Positions 52,966 to 61,294 of a stretch of DNA of 64,000 nucleotides are shown piece after piece. The stretch spans positions 1-64,000 of the forward strand of contig CAWCXF010000007.1 of NCBI GenBank assembly GCA_963799455.1. Reading direction: 5' to 3'. The notes under the pieces were generated by a model that was given only the letters and a program-made list of their open reading frames with translations, had not been told where the DNA came from and made no database searches. This DNA comes from CAWCXF01 sp963799455 (GTDB lineage: Bacteria > Pseudomonadota > Alphaproteobacteria > Rhodobacterales > Rhodobacteraceae). The position numbers were made by a program, and so were the translations under genes. Positions within the stretch are counted from its first letter, which is position 1. The number at the start of each line of letters is the position of its first letter.

Positions 52966-53658
52966 TCAGTTGGCGGTCGTGCCTCCGCTACCGTTTGCAG
53001 GCACAGGCTGGGCCGATCCCATGGCACCAGCGGCCTCGACAGCACTGGGATCGCTCCCTTCGACAGCGCCCTGTCCCTCACCGGCACCATCGACATCGCC
53101 CTCGCCTTCAGCAGCAGCCGCGGCAACGAATTCCGGCACAGGCAGATTGGAACCGTTCTCATTCATGTAAAGCATGATTGCAGCACGGTCTTCGACCTTG
53201 GACAACCCGGCGAAGCTCATCTTGGTGCCACTGGCGAAAGCCCTCGGGCTCTTAAGCCATGCGCTCATATTGTCCCAGTCCCAAGTGCCGCCCTTTTCCG
53301 ACAGAGCTGAGGAATAGGCAAAGCCCGCATGGCCGCCGATCGCTTTACCCATTGTGGCGTACAGGTTCGGTCCGATACCGTTCGCCCCACCCTGGTTTAT
53401 GGTGTGGCACTGAACACATTTCTGAAAGACAGTTTCGCCCTTGCTGGCATCGACGCCGGGCATGGTCATGGCTTCTGCGATGGACATTTCCCCTGCGTCG
53501 CCGCCAACCTCCTCGGCGCCTTCGATAACGTAGCCGAGTTGTTCTGGACGCTCCGGTTTGTCAGCATGAAAATACATGTTGCTGGCAATGGAAAAGCCAA
53601 GGGCAATGATAGCGGCAAACAGGATCCAGCCGAAAATGGTATTGGTGCGATCGTCCAT
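52966..53658 (-). CDS. Membrane-anchored class I c-type cytochrome
   Basis: A 230-residue membrane-anchored cytochrome of the CycM/c552 type. A single transmembrane anchor (TIFGWILFAAIIALGFSIA) precedes the heme motif CVQCH (Cys81, Cys84, His85), with the axial Met in GTKMSFAGL. The C-terminal 70 residues are an Ala/Gly/Glu-rich tail. It likely carries electrons from the bc1 complex to terminal oxidases in the periplasm. Start ATG 53658 (MDDRTNTIFGW) is the conserved one; the frame is open 33 codons upstream. Confidence 0.93.
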   Translation of the reverse strand: MDDRTNTIFGWILFAAIIALGFSIASNMYFHADKPERPEQLGYVIEGAEEVGGDAGEMSIAEAMTMPGVDASKGETVFQKCVQCHTINQGGANGIGPNLYATMGKAIGGHAGFAYSSALSEKGGTWDWDNMSAWLKSPRAFASGTKMSFAGLSKVEDRAAIMLYMNENGSNLPVPEFVAAAAAEGEGDVDGAGEGQGAVEGSDPSAVEAAGAMGSAQPVPANGSGGTTAN

Positions 53659-53831
53659 GGGGTAACTTTGCGTCCGTGATTTAAGCGAAAGGCATGACTT
53701 CAATGGGTTCCCACGCGCTCTAATCGGGGCAGGGTCGAGGCGCAAGGGGCGACGCACTCATCTTTTGTCATCTGCAGGTGCCGTGATCGCTCTTGCCGAC
53801 CCGTTCTGCTTTGCCTAACCGGCCAATAGCC

Positions 53832-54725
53832 ATGCAACCATTCCCCGCCCCAGCCCTCGTAATGGTCGAGAAGATGCGCGCCGCCGCAGCCCAAGAGCCA
53901 TCGCGTGCTATCGCGTTTCAGGGGTCTCCCGGGGCCAACTCCCACCAGGCCGCGATGCAGTTCGCGCCGGAGGGATTAATGTTGCCCTGCTTCAGCTTTG
54001 CCGACGCGCTAGACGCAGTGAAGGACGGGCGCGCAGGTGCGGCCATCATCCCGATCGAAAACTCCCAACATGGGCGCGTTGCCGATATCCACTTCCTCTT
54101 GCCTGAGAGCGGACTGGCCATCGTGGCCGAACATTTCATGCCGATCCATCACGATCTGATGGCATTGGGCGATGGTCCCTTCAAAGCCGCCTACAGCCAT
54201 CCTCAGGCGCTCGGTCAGTCGCGTCACTTCCTGCGCGAGCGTGGGATCATGCCGCTGAGCCATGCCGACACGGCTGGCGCAGCCGCTTACGTGGCTGAGC
54301 GCGGAGATCTGGACATCGCAGCCATTGCACCAGCGATGGCTGCCGATCTCTATGGGCTAAAGACCATTGAAACACGCGTTGAGGATGCGGCCGACAACAT
54401 GACCCGCTTCGTCGTGCTGGCACAGGACGCGCTGGATCCTGCAACGCTCGGCAATAGTGACGCGCTGACGACATTCGTGTTCGAGGTGAAGAACATCCCG
54501 GCGGCTCTGTATAAGGCGATGGGGGGGTTCGCGACCAACGGTGTGAACATGACCAAGCTGGAAAGCTATCAGCAAGGCGCGAGCTTTTCCGCCACCATGT
54601 TTTTTGCCGACATTCTGGGCGCACCAGGCGATCCGGCAGTGGACAGAGCGCTTGAGGAGCTGACCTTTCACTGCAACGAGGTGCGGATGCTGGGGACATA
54701 CGCTCAAGCGAGAAAACGCGGCTGA
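53832..54725 (+). CDS. pheA: Prephenate dehydratase with ACT domain
   Basis: Converts prephenate to phenylpyruvate for phenylalanine. 297 residues; the catalytic region has IAFQGSPGANSHQAAMQ, IPIENSQHGRVADIHFLL and DNMTRFVVLAQDALDP (TRF motif), followed by a C-terminal ACT domain (TTFVFEVKNIPAALYKAMGG, NMTKLESYQQG) for feedback inhibition by phenylalanine. ATG 53832 is preferred over a TTG at 53793. Divergent from the cytochrome gene. Confidence 0.96.
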   Translation: MQPFPAPALVMVEKMRAAAAQEPSRAIAFQGSPGANSHQAAMQFAPEGLMLPCFSFADALDAVKDGRAGAAIIPIENSQHGRVADIHFLLPESGLAIVAEHFMPIHHDLMALGDGPFKAAYSHPQALGQSRHFLRERGIMPLSHADTAGAAAYVAERGDLDIAAIAPAMAADLYGLKTIETRVEDAADNMTRFVVLAQDALDPATLGNSDALTTFVFEVKNIPAALYKAMGGFATNGVNMTKLESYQQGASFSATMFFADILGAPGDPAVDRALEELTFHCNEVRMLGTYAQARKRG

Positions 54726-54938
54726 TGCTGCGACAATAGGGGGCCGCCTTGTCATGGTGCACCCCACAAGCTGAAAGCCAGCCGTCTTTATGGTGGCGAT
54801 ACAGAATGGTGGCGATACAGATCGCCATCGGATGCCTTGTCTTCGCTAACTTGTTTGCACCGATCGGGCGGTGCCGTTTGGTTATTCGGGGCGAGACGTG
54901 TAGGCAGGTTTTTTTAACGAACCACAGGGGGCAGGTTC

Positions 54939-56150
54939 ATGGGTTTACGCAATTATCGTTTCGACCAAGCCGTTTTTATGGAGATCGTGGAAAAAGCGCT
55001 AGCGGCCGCGCTTGTCCTGATCGTTACATGGGCACTCGCCAAAGTGGCCAAATGGGCGTTCGCCAAGCTGGTCGATAATGTCGCGTTTTTCCGGCACGGC
55101 ACTGGCGAAGGCATGACCCTGGGCGAATCCCTTGGCAAGATTGTCAGCCTGCTGGTCTGGCTGTTTGGCCTTATTATTCTGCTCCAGGTATTGGGTCTGG
55201 GTGCTGTTGCCGGACCGATCGACAACCTGCTCGACGGTGTGGTGGAGTTCATCCCCAACCTGGTTGGTGCCGGACTTATCTTCTTTATCGGCATGATGAT
55301 CGCCAAGATTGCCCGCGACCTTTTGGTCACCGCCTTGCAAACGGTCGACTTCGACAAATGGGCCAATCGCGGCGGTGTGGACGAGGCGACTGGCAACACC
55401 CGCATCTCCAAGACTATCGGCACGGTGCTCTACGCGGTTATCGTTGTTATCATCTCGATTGCGGCGCTCGACGTCCTCGACATTGCGGCGATTTCCGGTC
55501 CGGCAAGCGAAATGCTTCGCAAGATCCTGATCGCCATTCCCAACGTGCTGTTCGCAGCAGTCTTGATCGGCATCGGCTATCTGGTCAGCAAATTCGTGGC
55601 GCAACTCGCTCGCGAAGTCTTGCCAGGTCTGGGCGTCGATCGCGCCATGTCGGGCGCTGGCATCGTCAATGAAGGGACCAGCGTTTCGGGTATCATCGCC
55701 CGCGTCGCGCAAATCGCCATCATCCTGTTCTTTGCCATTGCGGCGACCCGGATGCTGAACTTCCCCGAACTGACGGCGATCCTTAACGAGGTGCTGGAAC
55801 TGGGCGGACAAGTCGTCTTTGGCGCGGTTGTGATCGGCGTCGGCTTCCTGATCGCCAATATCCTCTCGCGCCTTGTCGGTGGGTCTCAGGAAACGTCGAC
55901 TGCAGGAACGATCGTACGCTGGGCGACCATCATCTTGTTCACCTTCATGGGGTTGCAATTCATGGGCGTTGGCGAGGCTATCGTGCAGACCGCGTTCAGT
56001 GCTCTGGTCATCGGCGGCGCGGTTGCCGGCGCCCTCGCCTTCGGGCTTGGCGGACGGGACTGGGCCGCACGAAGGCTTCAGGATATGGACAACCAGATCG
56101 GCAAGCCGTCAGCCAAAACGGATGACAGCAAATTGCCTCCGGGCGCCTGA
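54939..56150 (+). CDS. Multi-helix membrane channel of the TM_helix/CmpX (MscS-related) type
   Basis: A 403-residue protein with about ten hydrophobic helices arranged as repeated pairs (IVSLLVWLFGLIILLQVLGL, LVGAGLIFFIGMMIAKIARD, GAVVIGVGFLIANILSRL) and the ending GGAVAGALAFGLGGRDWAAR, which resembles the pore segment of MscS-like channels. Likely a small-conductance mechanosensitive channel. No ligand domain is seen. ATG at 54939. Confidence 0.88.
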   Translation: MGLRNYRFDQAVFMEIVEKALAAALVLIVTWALAKVAKWAFAKLVDNVAFFRHGTGEGMTLGESLGKIVSLLVWLFGLIILLQVLGLGAVAGPIDNLLDGVVEFIPNLVGAGLIFFIGMMIAKIARDLLVTALQTVDFDKWANRGGVDEATGNTRISKTIGTVLYAVIVVIISIAALDVLDIAAISGPASEMLRKILIAIPNVLFAAVLIGIGYLVSKFVAQLAREVLPGLGVDRAMSGAGIVNEGTSVSGIIARVAQIAIILFFAIAATRMLNFPELTAILNEVLELGGQVVFGAVVIGVGFLIANILSRLVGGSQETSTAGTIVRWATIILFTFMGLQFMGVGEAIVQTAFSALVIGGAVAGALAFGLGGRDWAARRLQDMDNQIGKPSAKTDDSKLPPGA

Positions 56151-56168
56151 CTGGATTAAAAACCGAAA

Positions 56169-56200
56169 AGGGGCGTCCGGCATATCGTCGCGGCGCCCCT
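56169..56200. terminator. Hairpin terminator between the channel gene and bufC
   Basis: AGGGGCG pairs with CGCCCCT with a loop of about 18 nt, followed by CTTCATTTT. Convergent genes end on both sides. Confidence 0.7.
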
Positions 56201-56218
56201 CTTCATTTTACGTTCTGA

Positions 56219-56983
56219 TTACACGGCGATGTCGGCAATCCAGCCCTGCGACAGCCAAGAGCCGAGCAATTGTCCGGCTCGCTCAGCCGCAGCGCCTTCA
56301 TTCATGCTCCTCCCCAGAACCGCAATTATCTCGCCGAATGGCGCGCCGTTTCTGGCAGCGATCAAGGCTTCGCCATCCACGGTGCTTTGAAAGGTGGCGA
56401 CGGGCTGCTCGTATTCGCGCCATACCGTCACATAGCCTGTTGAAGCCCGCGCATCGGCCATTTTGCCTTGTGACAGGGCCGAGAAAAGAGCCGGTGTGTC
56501 GATAGTTGTCGCCAGCACGTCCAGACAGGCAATACATTTTAGTTTGAGCGCCACCCAATCGTCAGGCGCAAAGTCGGAGGCCCGGTCATGCCATTGAGCC
56601 ATGCTCAAGGGGATCTCGTCCTTTGCAAGCGAGACCTTGTGCATCGCCCATTCCAGTCGCGCCAAGTCGGCCGCTTCTGGCTGCTCGGGAGCAACATCAT
56701 CGAGCGTATCGGCAAATCCCATCGCCGCCTCATCGATGTTCCACCCCTTTGGCGGTCGCGACCTGGCATGATGGATGGCAAAGGCGCGAAATTTCTCCGC
56801 GCCCAGAAATACGCCGGTCTGCAAATGCAGGTCGGTGATGGCCGACACGATGGCACTGCGGTAATTCTCTCGGTAAATCGATATCCCGGCCTCTTTGCGC
56901 GCATCCCAATCAGCAGGTCGCGGCGCATTCTCATCCATGATCTGCGCGAAAAAGCGATCCTGCAGATGCGACAGCTTGTTCAC
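56219..56983 (-). CDS. bufC: DUF2063 protein, bufferin maturation partner BufC
   Basis: A 254-residue protein with the DUF2063 opening LQDRFFAQIMDENAPRPADW, IYRENYRSAIVSAITD and the ARLEWAMHK segment of the family. DUF2063 proteins pair with DUF692 enzymes to modify small Cys-containing precursors; BufC recognises or presents the peptide. Its ATG overlaps the bufB stop by four bases. Confidence 0.9.
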   Translation of the reverse strand: MNKLSHLQDRFFAQIMDENAPRPADWDARKEAGISIYRENYRSAIVSAITDLHLQTGVFLGAEKFRAFAIHHARSRPPKGWNIDEAAMGFADTLDDVAPEQPEAADLARLEWAMHKVSLAKDEIPLSMAQWHDRASDFAPDDWVALKLKCIACLDVLATTIDTPALFSALSQGKMADARASTGYVTVWREYEQPVATFQSTVDGEALIAARNGAPFGEIIAVLGRSMNEGAAAERAGQLLGSWLSQGWIADIAV

Positions 56984-57834
56984 CGGGCCACGCCTTGCTT
57001 TGCCAAGGTGGCAACCTGGCGAGCGCGCGCAAGCTCATCGAGCAGATCCTCCAATGGCGGGATCTTTGCATCGCGCTCGATCATGACTGCCGGCTGCACG
57101 CCAGCGCCATCGAGTTTTGCGATCGCCTCGGCAAACAGATCCCATACACCATCCGCCACATCGCGATCATGGGTGTCGACGATAATTTCGCCCGGCTCAT
57201 GCCCGGCCAAATGTATTTGGCGCACCCGGTCGAGCGGCAATCCGTCAAGATACTCGCTCGCTGCAAATCCGTGGTTGTGTGCGCTGACGTAGATGTTGTT
57301 CACGTCGAGCAGCAGATAGCATCCGGTACGCTGCGTCATCGCCGCCAGGAACTCCCATTCGCGCATTTCGTCCTCGGGAAAAGCGAGATAGCTTGACGGG
57401 TTTTCAAACAGCATGGCGCGGCCAAGCCGCTCTTGCGCGTGATCAATATTGTCGCAGACTGTCTGCAACGCCTCCCCGGTCAGCGGCATCGGCAACAGAT
57501 CGTGGGAATTATGCGCGTTTGTGCGCGTCCAGCACAGATGATCAGACACCCACAAGGGATCGATCCTTTCGACAAGCCCTGCCAGCTTGTCGAGATAGTC
57601 GGCGTCCAGCCCGTGAGCCGAACCGATCGACATCGACACGCCGTGAAGAATGACGTGATAGCGCGCTCGCAGATCTTCGAGCATTCGGACACGCTTGCCG
57701 CCGTCAGCCATGTGGTTTTCGCTGATTACCTCGACAAAATCGACCGGCACACCGCTGTCGCCGTCAAGGTAGTCGGACCCGTGCTGCTCTCGAAACCCCA
57801 GGCCGAAACCGGCAAAAGGAACTATCGAGCTCAT
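56980..57834 (-). CDS. bufB: DUF692 (MNIO) multinuclear iron oxidase, bufferin maturation enzyme BufB
   Basis: A 284-residue TIM-barrel enzyme of the DUF692/MNIO family, which uses non-heme iron to modify cysteines of small peptides. Visible residues include FVEVISENHMADGG, LHGVSMSIGSAHGLD, WVSDHLCW, ENPSSYL, LLLDVNNIYVSAHNHG and HLAGHEPGEII. The ATG at 57834 (MSSIVPFAGFGLGFREQ) is preferred; GTG 57870 would add 12 residues and neither has a clear ribosome site. Transcribed from the SigF-type promoter at 57998-58023. Confidence 0.92.
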   Translation of the reverse strand: MSSIVPFAGFGLGFREQHGSDYLDGDSGVPVDFVEVISENHMADGGKRVRMLEDLRARYHVILHGVSMSIGSAHGLDADYLDKLAGLVERIDPLWVSDHLCWTRTNAHNSHDLLPMPLTGEALQTVCDNIDHAQERLGRAMLFENPSSYLAFPEDEMREWEFLAAMTQRTGCYLLLDVNNIYVSAHNHGFAASEYLDGLPLDRVRQIHLAGHEPGEIIVDTHDRDVADGVWDLFAEAIAKLDGAGVQPAVMIERDAKIPPLEDLLDELARARQVATLAKQGVAR

Positions 57835-57997
57835 AGAGGGAATGGCCAGGCCGGGATCAAGTTTGGTCACCAAATGCGCTTTCTATCAAATATTGGCGGT
57901 GGCCTGAACGAGATCTTGGAGGGATCGGGGTTCGTCCCATCCAGGCCACCTGTGCACGAGCAGCCGGAGATCGCTTGGCCGCCCGTCATACCCTTTG

Positions 57998-58023
57998 TTC
58001 GCATCGCGCATGCAAGAGGTTAC
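57998..58023 (-). promoter_or_regulatory. SigF-type ECF promoter of bufB-bufC
   Basis: On the minus strand GTAACC (58023-58018), 16-bp spacer, CGAA (58001-57998). This is identical in elements and spacing to the promoter facing bufA and matches the GTAACC-N16-CGAA sequence described for the Caulobacter SigF regulon. Confidence 0.92.
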
Positions 58024-58114
58024 ACTGAACCGAAAATTCCTGTTGGACGGGCAAGTGGTCGAGTGGCGGTGGCCTATCGATAAAAGGCGAAACCAAAAGA
58101 ATTTGAGAATGAGT

Positions 58115-58140
58115 GTAACCATTATTCATTGGTGAACGAA
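58115..58140 (+). promoter_or_regulatory. SigF-type ECF promoter of bufA-doxX-sigF-nrsF
   Basis: GTAACC (58115-58120), 16-bp spacer, CGAA (58137-58140), 74 bp before the bufA ATG. Same as the divergent promoter of bufB-bufC. Confidence 0.92.
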
Positions 58141-58214
58141 CCACCGGACAGTTCCGACCGACAATCAGGAACGAGCGAACGATCCGATTACACTTACACC
58201 AAAGGAAAATGACC

Positions 58215-58496
58215 ATGAATACGCAAACCCTATCAAGACTTGCTGGCGTTGCTCTTGCTGCTGGCATCACCACCGGTCTTATGGCCTCGCCAGTCCAAGC
58301 TGCCGCTGCCAAGGAAAAATGCTACGGCATCGCCAAGGCTGGCAAGAACGACTGCGCTGCCGGACCCGGCACAAGCTGCGCAGGAACCTCGACGAGCGAT
58401 TATCAGGGCAACGCCTGGAACTACGTCGACAAGGGCACATGCGTAACGACCAAGACGCCCAAGGGCCCAGGTTCCCTGACGCCAATCAAGCGCTGA
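58215..58496 (+). CDS. bufA: DUF2282 bufferin precursor BufA1
   Basis: A 93-residue precursor with a signal peptide (LAGVALAAGITTGLMASPVQA) and a short mature region with four Cys at 36, 47, 55 and 76: KCYGIAKAGKNDC, GTSCAGTS and DKGTCVTT. This is the DUF2282 (bufferin 1) pattern, in which DUF692/DUF2063 proteins modify Cys residues to make a copper-binding RiPP. ATG 58215 is chosen because AAAGGA lies 8 nt upstream; an ATG two codons earlier is too close. Confidence 0.94.
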   Translation: MNTQTLSRLAGVALAAGITTGLMASPVQAAAAKEKCYGIAKAGKNDCAAGPGTSCAGTSTSDYQGNAWNYVDKGTCVTTKTPKGPGSLTPIKR

Positions 58497-58536
58497 TACG
58501 CCTGATCGACCTTTGACAAGCAGCGGAGTGACGAAA

Positions 58537-59019
58537 ATGCAGGGACTGACCCAAACCTATACCAGGATGACGCGATGGCTTTCGGGCCCACTCGTCGAGG
58601 GCCTGGCCCTGCTCGTCACCCGCGTGGCGCTGGCCGGAGTGTTCTGGCGCTCCGGCCGCACCAAAGTCGAAGAAGGCACCTGGCTCGATATCAGCGACAT
58701 CACTTATGTCATCTTCGAGAACGAGTTTTCCGGCGTTCCGCTACCAGTGGATATTGCCGCCCCCGCCGCAACCTATGCTGAGTTCGTATTTCCCATCCTG
58801 CTCGTAATGGGTCTCGCCACCAGATTTTCGGCAGCAGCTTTGCTGATCATGACGCTGGTGATCCAGATTTTCGTTTTTCCCGATGCCTGGTGGCAAGTTC
58901 ACATCCTGTGGGTCGCCATGACCGCAATCTTGATAAGCCGCGGCGCAGGAGTGTTCTCTGTGGATGCCATGATCGCACGGATGACGGGGACAAGGGTGAG
59001 CGCTAGCGATGGTCGCTGA
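58537..59019 (+). CDS. DoxX family membrane protein of the bufferin cluster
   Basis: A 160-residue membrane protein with four hydrophobic segments (LALLVTRVALAGVFWRSG, YAEFVFPILLVMGLATRF, AAALLIMTLVIQIFVFP, HILWVAMTAILISRGAG) typical of DoxX, often the fourth gene of BUF operons. ATG 58537 has GGAG 8 nt upstream; a TTG at 58513 is excluded. Its stop overlaps the sigF start by 11 bp. Confidence 0.9.
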   Translation: MQGLTQTYTRMTRWLSGPLVEGLALLVTRVALAGVFWRSGRTKVEEGTWLDISDITYVIFENEFSGVPLPVDIAAPAATYAEFVFPILLVMGLATRFSAAALLIMTLVIQIFVFPDAWWQVHILWVAMTAILISRGAGVFSVDAMIARMTGTRVSASDGR

Positions 59020-59536
59020 TGACGCCACCCTGTCGCGCTTGATGGCGAGCGCACAAAAAGGCGACAAAGCCTCTTACGGCGTATTGCTTGGCGAGGCGCA
59101 GAATTGGCTGACGCGGTTTTACAGCCGCCGGATCGCCCCTGCCCAAATCGACGATCTGGTACAGGATGTTCTGATCTCGCTTCATACCAAGCGCGGAACA
59201 TACGATCCGTCGCGGCCTTTCCTGCCTTGGCTCGCAGCCATCGCACGATACCGCTGGGTCGATCATCTGCGCAAAGTGTACCGCGCTGCCGAGGATGAAC
59301 TTGGTGATTATGACGCGGCAGAGGACAGCGAAGAAGAAGCGGTCCTGTCGCGAATGAGTTTGGACCGCCTGTTCGAGCACTTGCCTGACAAACAGGCAAA
59401 AGCAATCGAACTGGTGAAAATCGAAGGGCATTCGATCCGCGACGCCGCCAATATGAGCGGGCAGAGTGAAGCCCTGGTAAAAGTGAACATTCACCGGGGG
59501 CTTAAAAAGCTGGCCGAGTTGGTAGAACGAGCATGA
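59009..59536 (+). CDS. sigF: ECF sigma factor of the SigF type
   Basis: A 175-residue ECF sigma factor: region 2 includes FYSRRIAPAQIDDLVQDVLI and RPFLPWLAAIARYRWVDHLR, region 4 has LPDKQAKAIELVKIEGHSIRDAA and VKVNIHRGLKKLAEL. It is coupled to a DUF1109 (NrsF) gene (ATGA overlap), the pairing of Caulobacter SigF-NrsF. The promoters at 57998 and 58115 fit its known recognition sequence. Confidence 0.93.
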   Translation: MVADDATLSRLMASAQKGDKASYGVLLGEAQNWLTRFYSRRIAPAQIDDLVQDVLISLHTKRGTYDPSRPFLPWLAAIARYRWVDHLRKVYRAAEDELGDYDAAEDSEEEAVLSRMSLDRLFEHLPDKQAKAIELVKIEGHSIRDAANMSGQSEALVKVNIHRGLKKLAELVERA

Positions 59537-60198
59537 GAAAAATGAAAATGAGTCGCACACATCAAAATCATTCCGAACTGATCGGGTCGCTTACCGAAAA
59601 TCTCGAGCCGACCCGCCCCATCCGTTTGGCGCATGGAGCGATGCTCGCCGTGGCATCAGCTGTGGCAACAGCCATTATCGTTGAACTGGCAGGAGGTATC
59701 CGTGCCGGCTTCCTGTATTCGATGGACGTACCGCTTTACCTTGTAGCCAACGGCCTGTTTGCGGTGTTGGCCGTGGCGGCGTCTGCGACTGTCATAAAGA
59801 TGGTCAGCCCGCGTGTCGGAAACCGGCACAACGGCGCGTCAGGCGCGATTGCAATGCTGATTGTGCTTCCGGTAGCGGCCTTTGTGACGCTTGTCATAGA
59901 GGGATCGCACGGCACCGTTGTCAATGATCATTACGGCGTATCGTGCACCATCAAGGCCTTGTTGGCCTCGACGCTGGTCGCAGGTGCATTGACGCTGTGG
60001 CTACGCCGCGGCGCTCCGGTATCGCTCAGTATTGCCGGATTTTACATCGGTACTGCGGCAGGTGCAGCAGGAAGCTTGTTGTACGGCCTGTCCTGCCCGG
60101 TAACGAGCGTTGCTCACCTGGGTATCTGGCACGTCATGCCGATCGTGATCGCTGCTGTGGTTGGCCGCTTTGCCGTCCCGTACTTTATTCGGTGGTAG
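59533..60198 (+). CDS. nrsF: Membrane anti-sigma factor NrsF (DUF1109)
   Basis: A 221-residue protein with six hydrophobic segments, DUF1109 type. Cysteines are at 138 (GVSCTIKAL) and 188 (GLSCPVTS), 50 residues apart, equal to the spacing of the two Cys needed for signal sensing in Caulobacter NrsF as I recall. It sequesters SigF until metal or oxidant exposure releases it. Start ATG 59533; further ATGs at 59542 and 59548 are possible. Confidence 0.93.
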   Translation: MRKMKMSRTHQNHSELIGSLTENLEPTRPIRLAHGAMLAVASAVATAIIVELAGGIRAGFLYSMDVPLYLVANGLFAVLAVAASATVIKMVSPRVGNRHNGASGAIAMLIVLPVAAFVTLVIEGSHGTVVNDHYGVSCTIKALLASTLVAGALTLWLRRGAPVSLSIAGFYIGTAAGAAGSLLYGLSCPVTSVAHLGIWHVMPIVIAAVVGRFAVPYFIRW

Positions 60199-60216
60199 TC
60201 CTGGCAAAGCGTCTTT

Positions 60217-61224
60217 TCAAAGCCATCTGAGACGCCGGAAAAGTATGATCAGACCAAAAAGCAAAACCGTGCATAGCGCCACCACTTGCCAAAAAGCGCG
60301 CGGATCATCCATTCCCGGCATTCCGCCAACATTGATGCCGAGCAGTCCAGTAAGAAAACTCAGTGGCAGAAAAACGCCGGCAACGATGGTCAACATATAA
60401 GTCGCGTGTTCGCTTCTAGCCAGTGTTCGCGCACGCAATTCGTCCTGGAGCACGACCGCGCTTTCCTTGCTGATGTCGATATCGTCGAGATAGCGGCGCA
60501 AGCGGTCGATGGCCTCGGCGATTTCCCGGCGGTCATGATCTTCGAACCAGGCGGGTGCAAGATGCGTAATTCGTTCCAGCGCATCGTGCTGGGGTGCCAT
60601 GTGCCGCTTTAATGCAAGGCAGTTGCGACGGATTAGCGTGATCTTCGGCAGGATCCTTTCGCAATCATCCTCGACATCCATCTCTTCGAGTTCATCGATC
60701 TGGTCGTTCATATCGACAATGGTCTGGTTCATCCGCACGACGAGCTGTTCCACAATTGCTGTAATGGCGCTTCCGGCATCTGTCGGCCCTGTGCCGGCGT
60801 CCAGCATCGCAATCACATCGCGCGGCGTCTGCATGGGCGCCTTGCGTAAAGTGATAAGCCGGTTTCCGTCGCACCACAGTTGCAGCGAAATCATGTCCTC
60901 GGGAACGGAATTCGGATTGAAATTGATGCCGCGCAACGTTGCCACCAGCGCATCGCCCTCGGCAAAGGCTCGTGGACGGGTTGAATCCGATACCAGCAAT
61001 TCGGCCGTTGTCGGGGGTATGCTCAAATCGCTGATCAGCCAGGGCTTCACCTCGGGCGTATGGCGACGCAGATGCAGCCACAAGACTTCGCCAGGCGCCG
61101 CAGGCGACCAGTTGTCGACTTCATCCCTGCCTATCGGACGCGCACCACCCTTGCCATCCAGCACGCGTCCGAAAATCAGCGGTTCCGTGCCCGTGGTCGC
61201 ATCGGTGATATTCTGTTCGATCAT
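60217..61224 (-). CDS. CorA/ZntB-family divalent cation transporter
   Basis: A 335-residue transporter: large cytoplasmic N-domain, long helix, then two C-terminal helices with GINVGGMPG, the ZntB-type G-x-N-V-G-G signature (YxGMNF/GxN pore motif variant). Usually zinc export or import; cation not certain. It is convergent with nrsF (18 bp) and divergent from ispG (70 bp). Start ATG 61224 (MIEQNITD). Confidence 0.9.
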   Translation of the reverse strand: MIEQNITDATTGTEPLIFGRVLDGKGGARPIGRDEVDNWSPAAPGEVLWLHLRRHTPEVKPWLISDLSIPPTTAELLVSDSTRPRAFAEGDALVATLRGINFNPNSVPEDMISLQLWCDGNRLITLRKAPMQTPRDVIAMLDAGTGPTDAGSAITAIVEQLVVRMNQTIVDMNDQIDELEEMDVEDDCERILPKITLIRRNCLALKRHMAPQHDALERITHLAPAWFEDHDRREIAEAIDRLRRYLDDIDISKESAVVLQDELRARTLARSEHATYMLTIVAGVFLPLSFLTGLLGINVGGMPGMDDPRAFWQVVALCTVLLFGLIILFRRLRWL

Positions 61225-61294
61225 GGCCCTATCATGACGCAATTCAATGCGCCTGTCATTGCCCCTTCATATCTCAGCATCTATAGGCCGTCTC

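Noticed and set aside
54999..55958. 319-codon minus frame opposite the channel gene
   Set aside because: His/Gln/Asp-rich antisense translation of hydrophobic helices, with no ribosome site or homologous motif.
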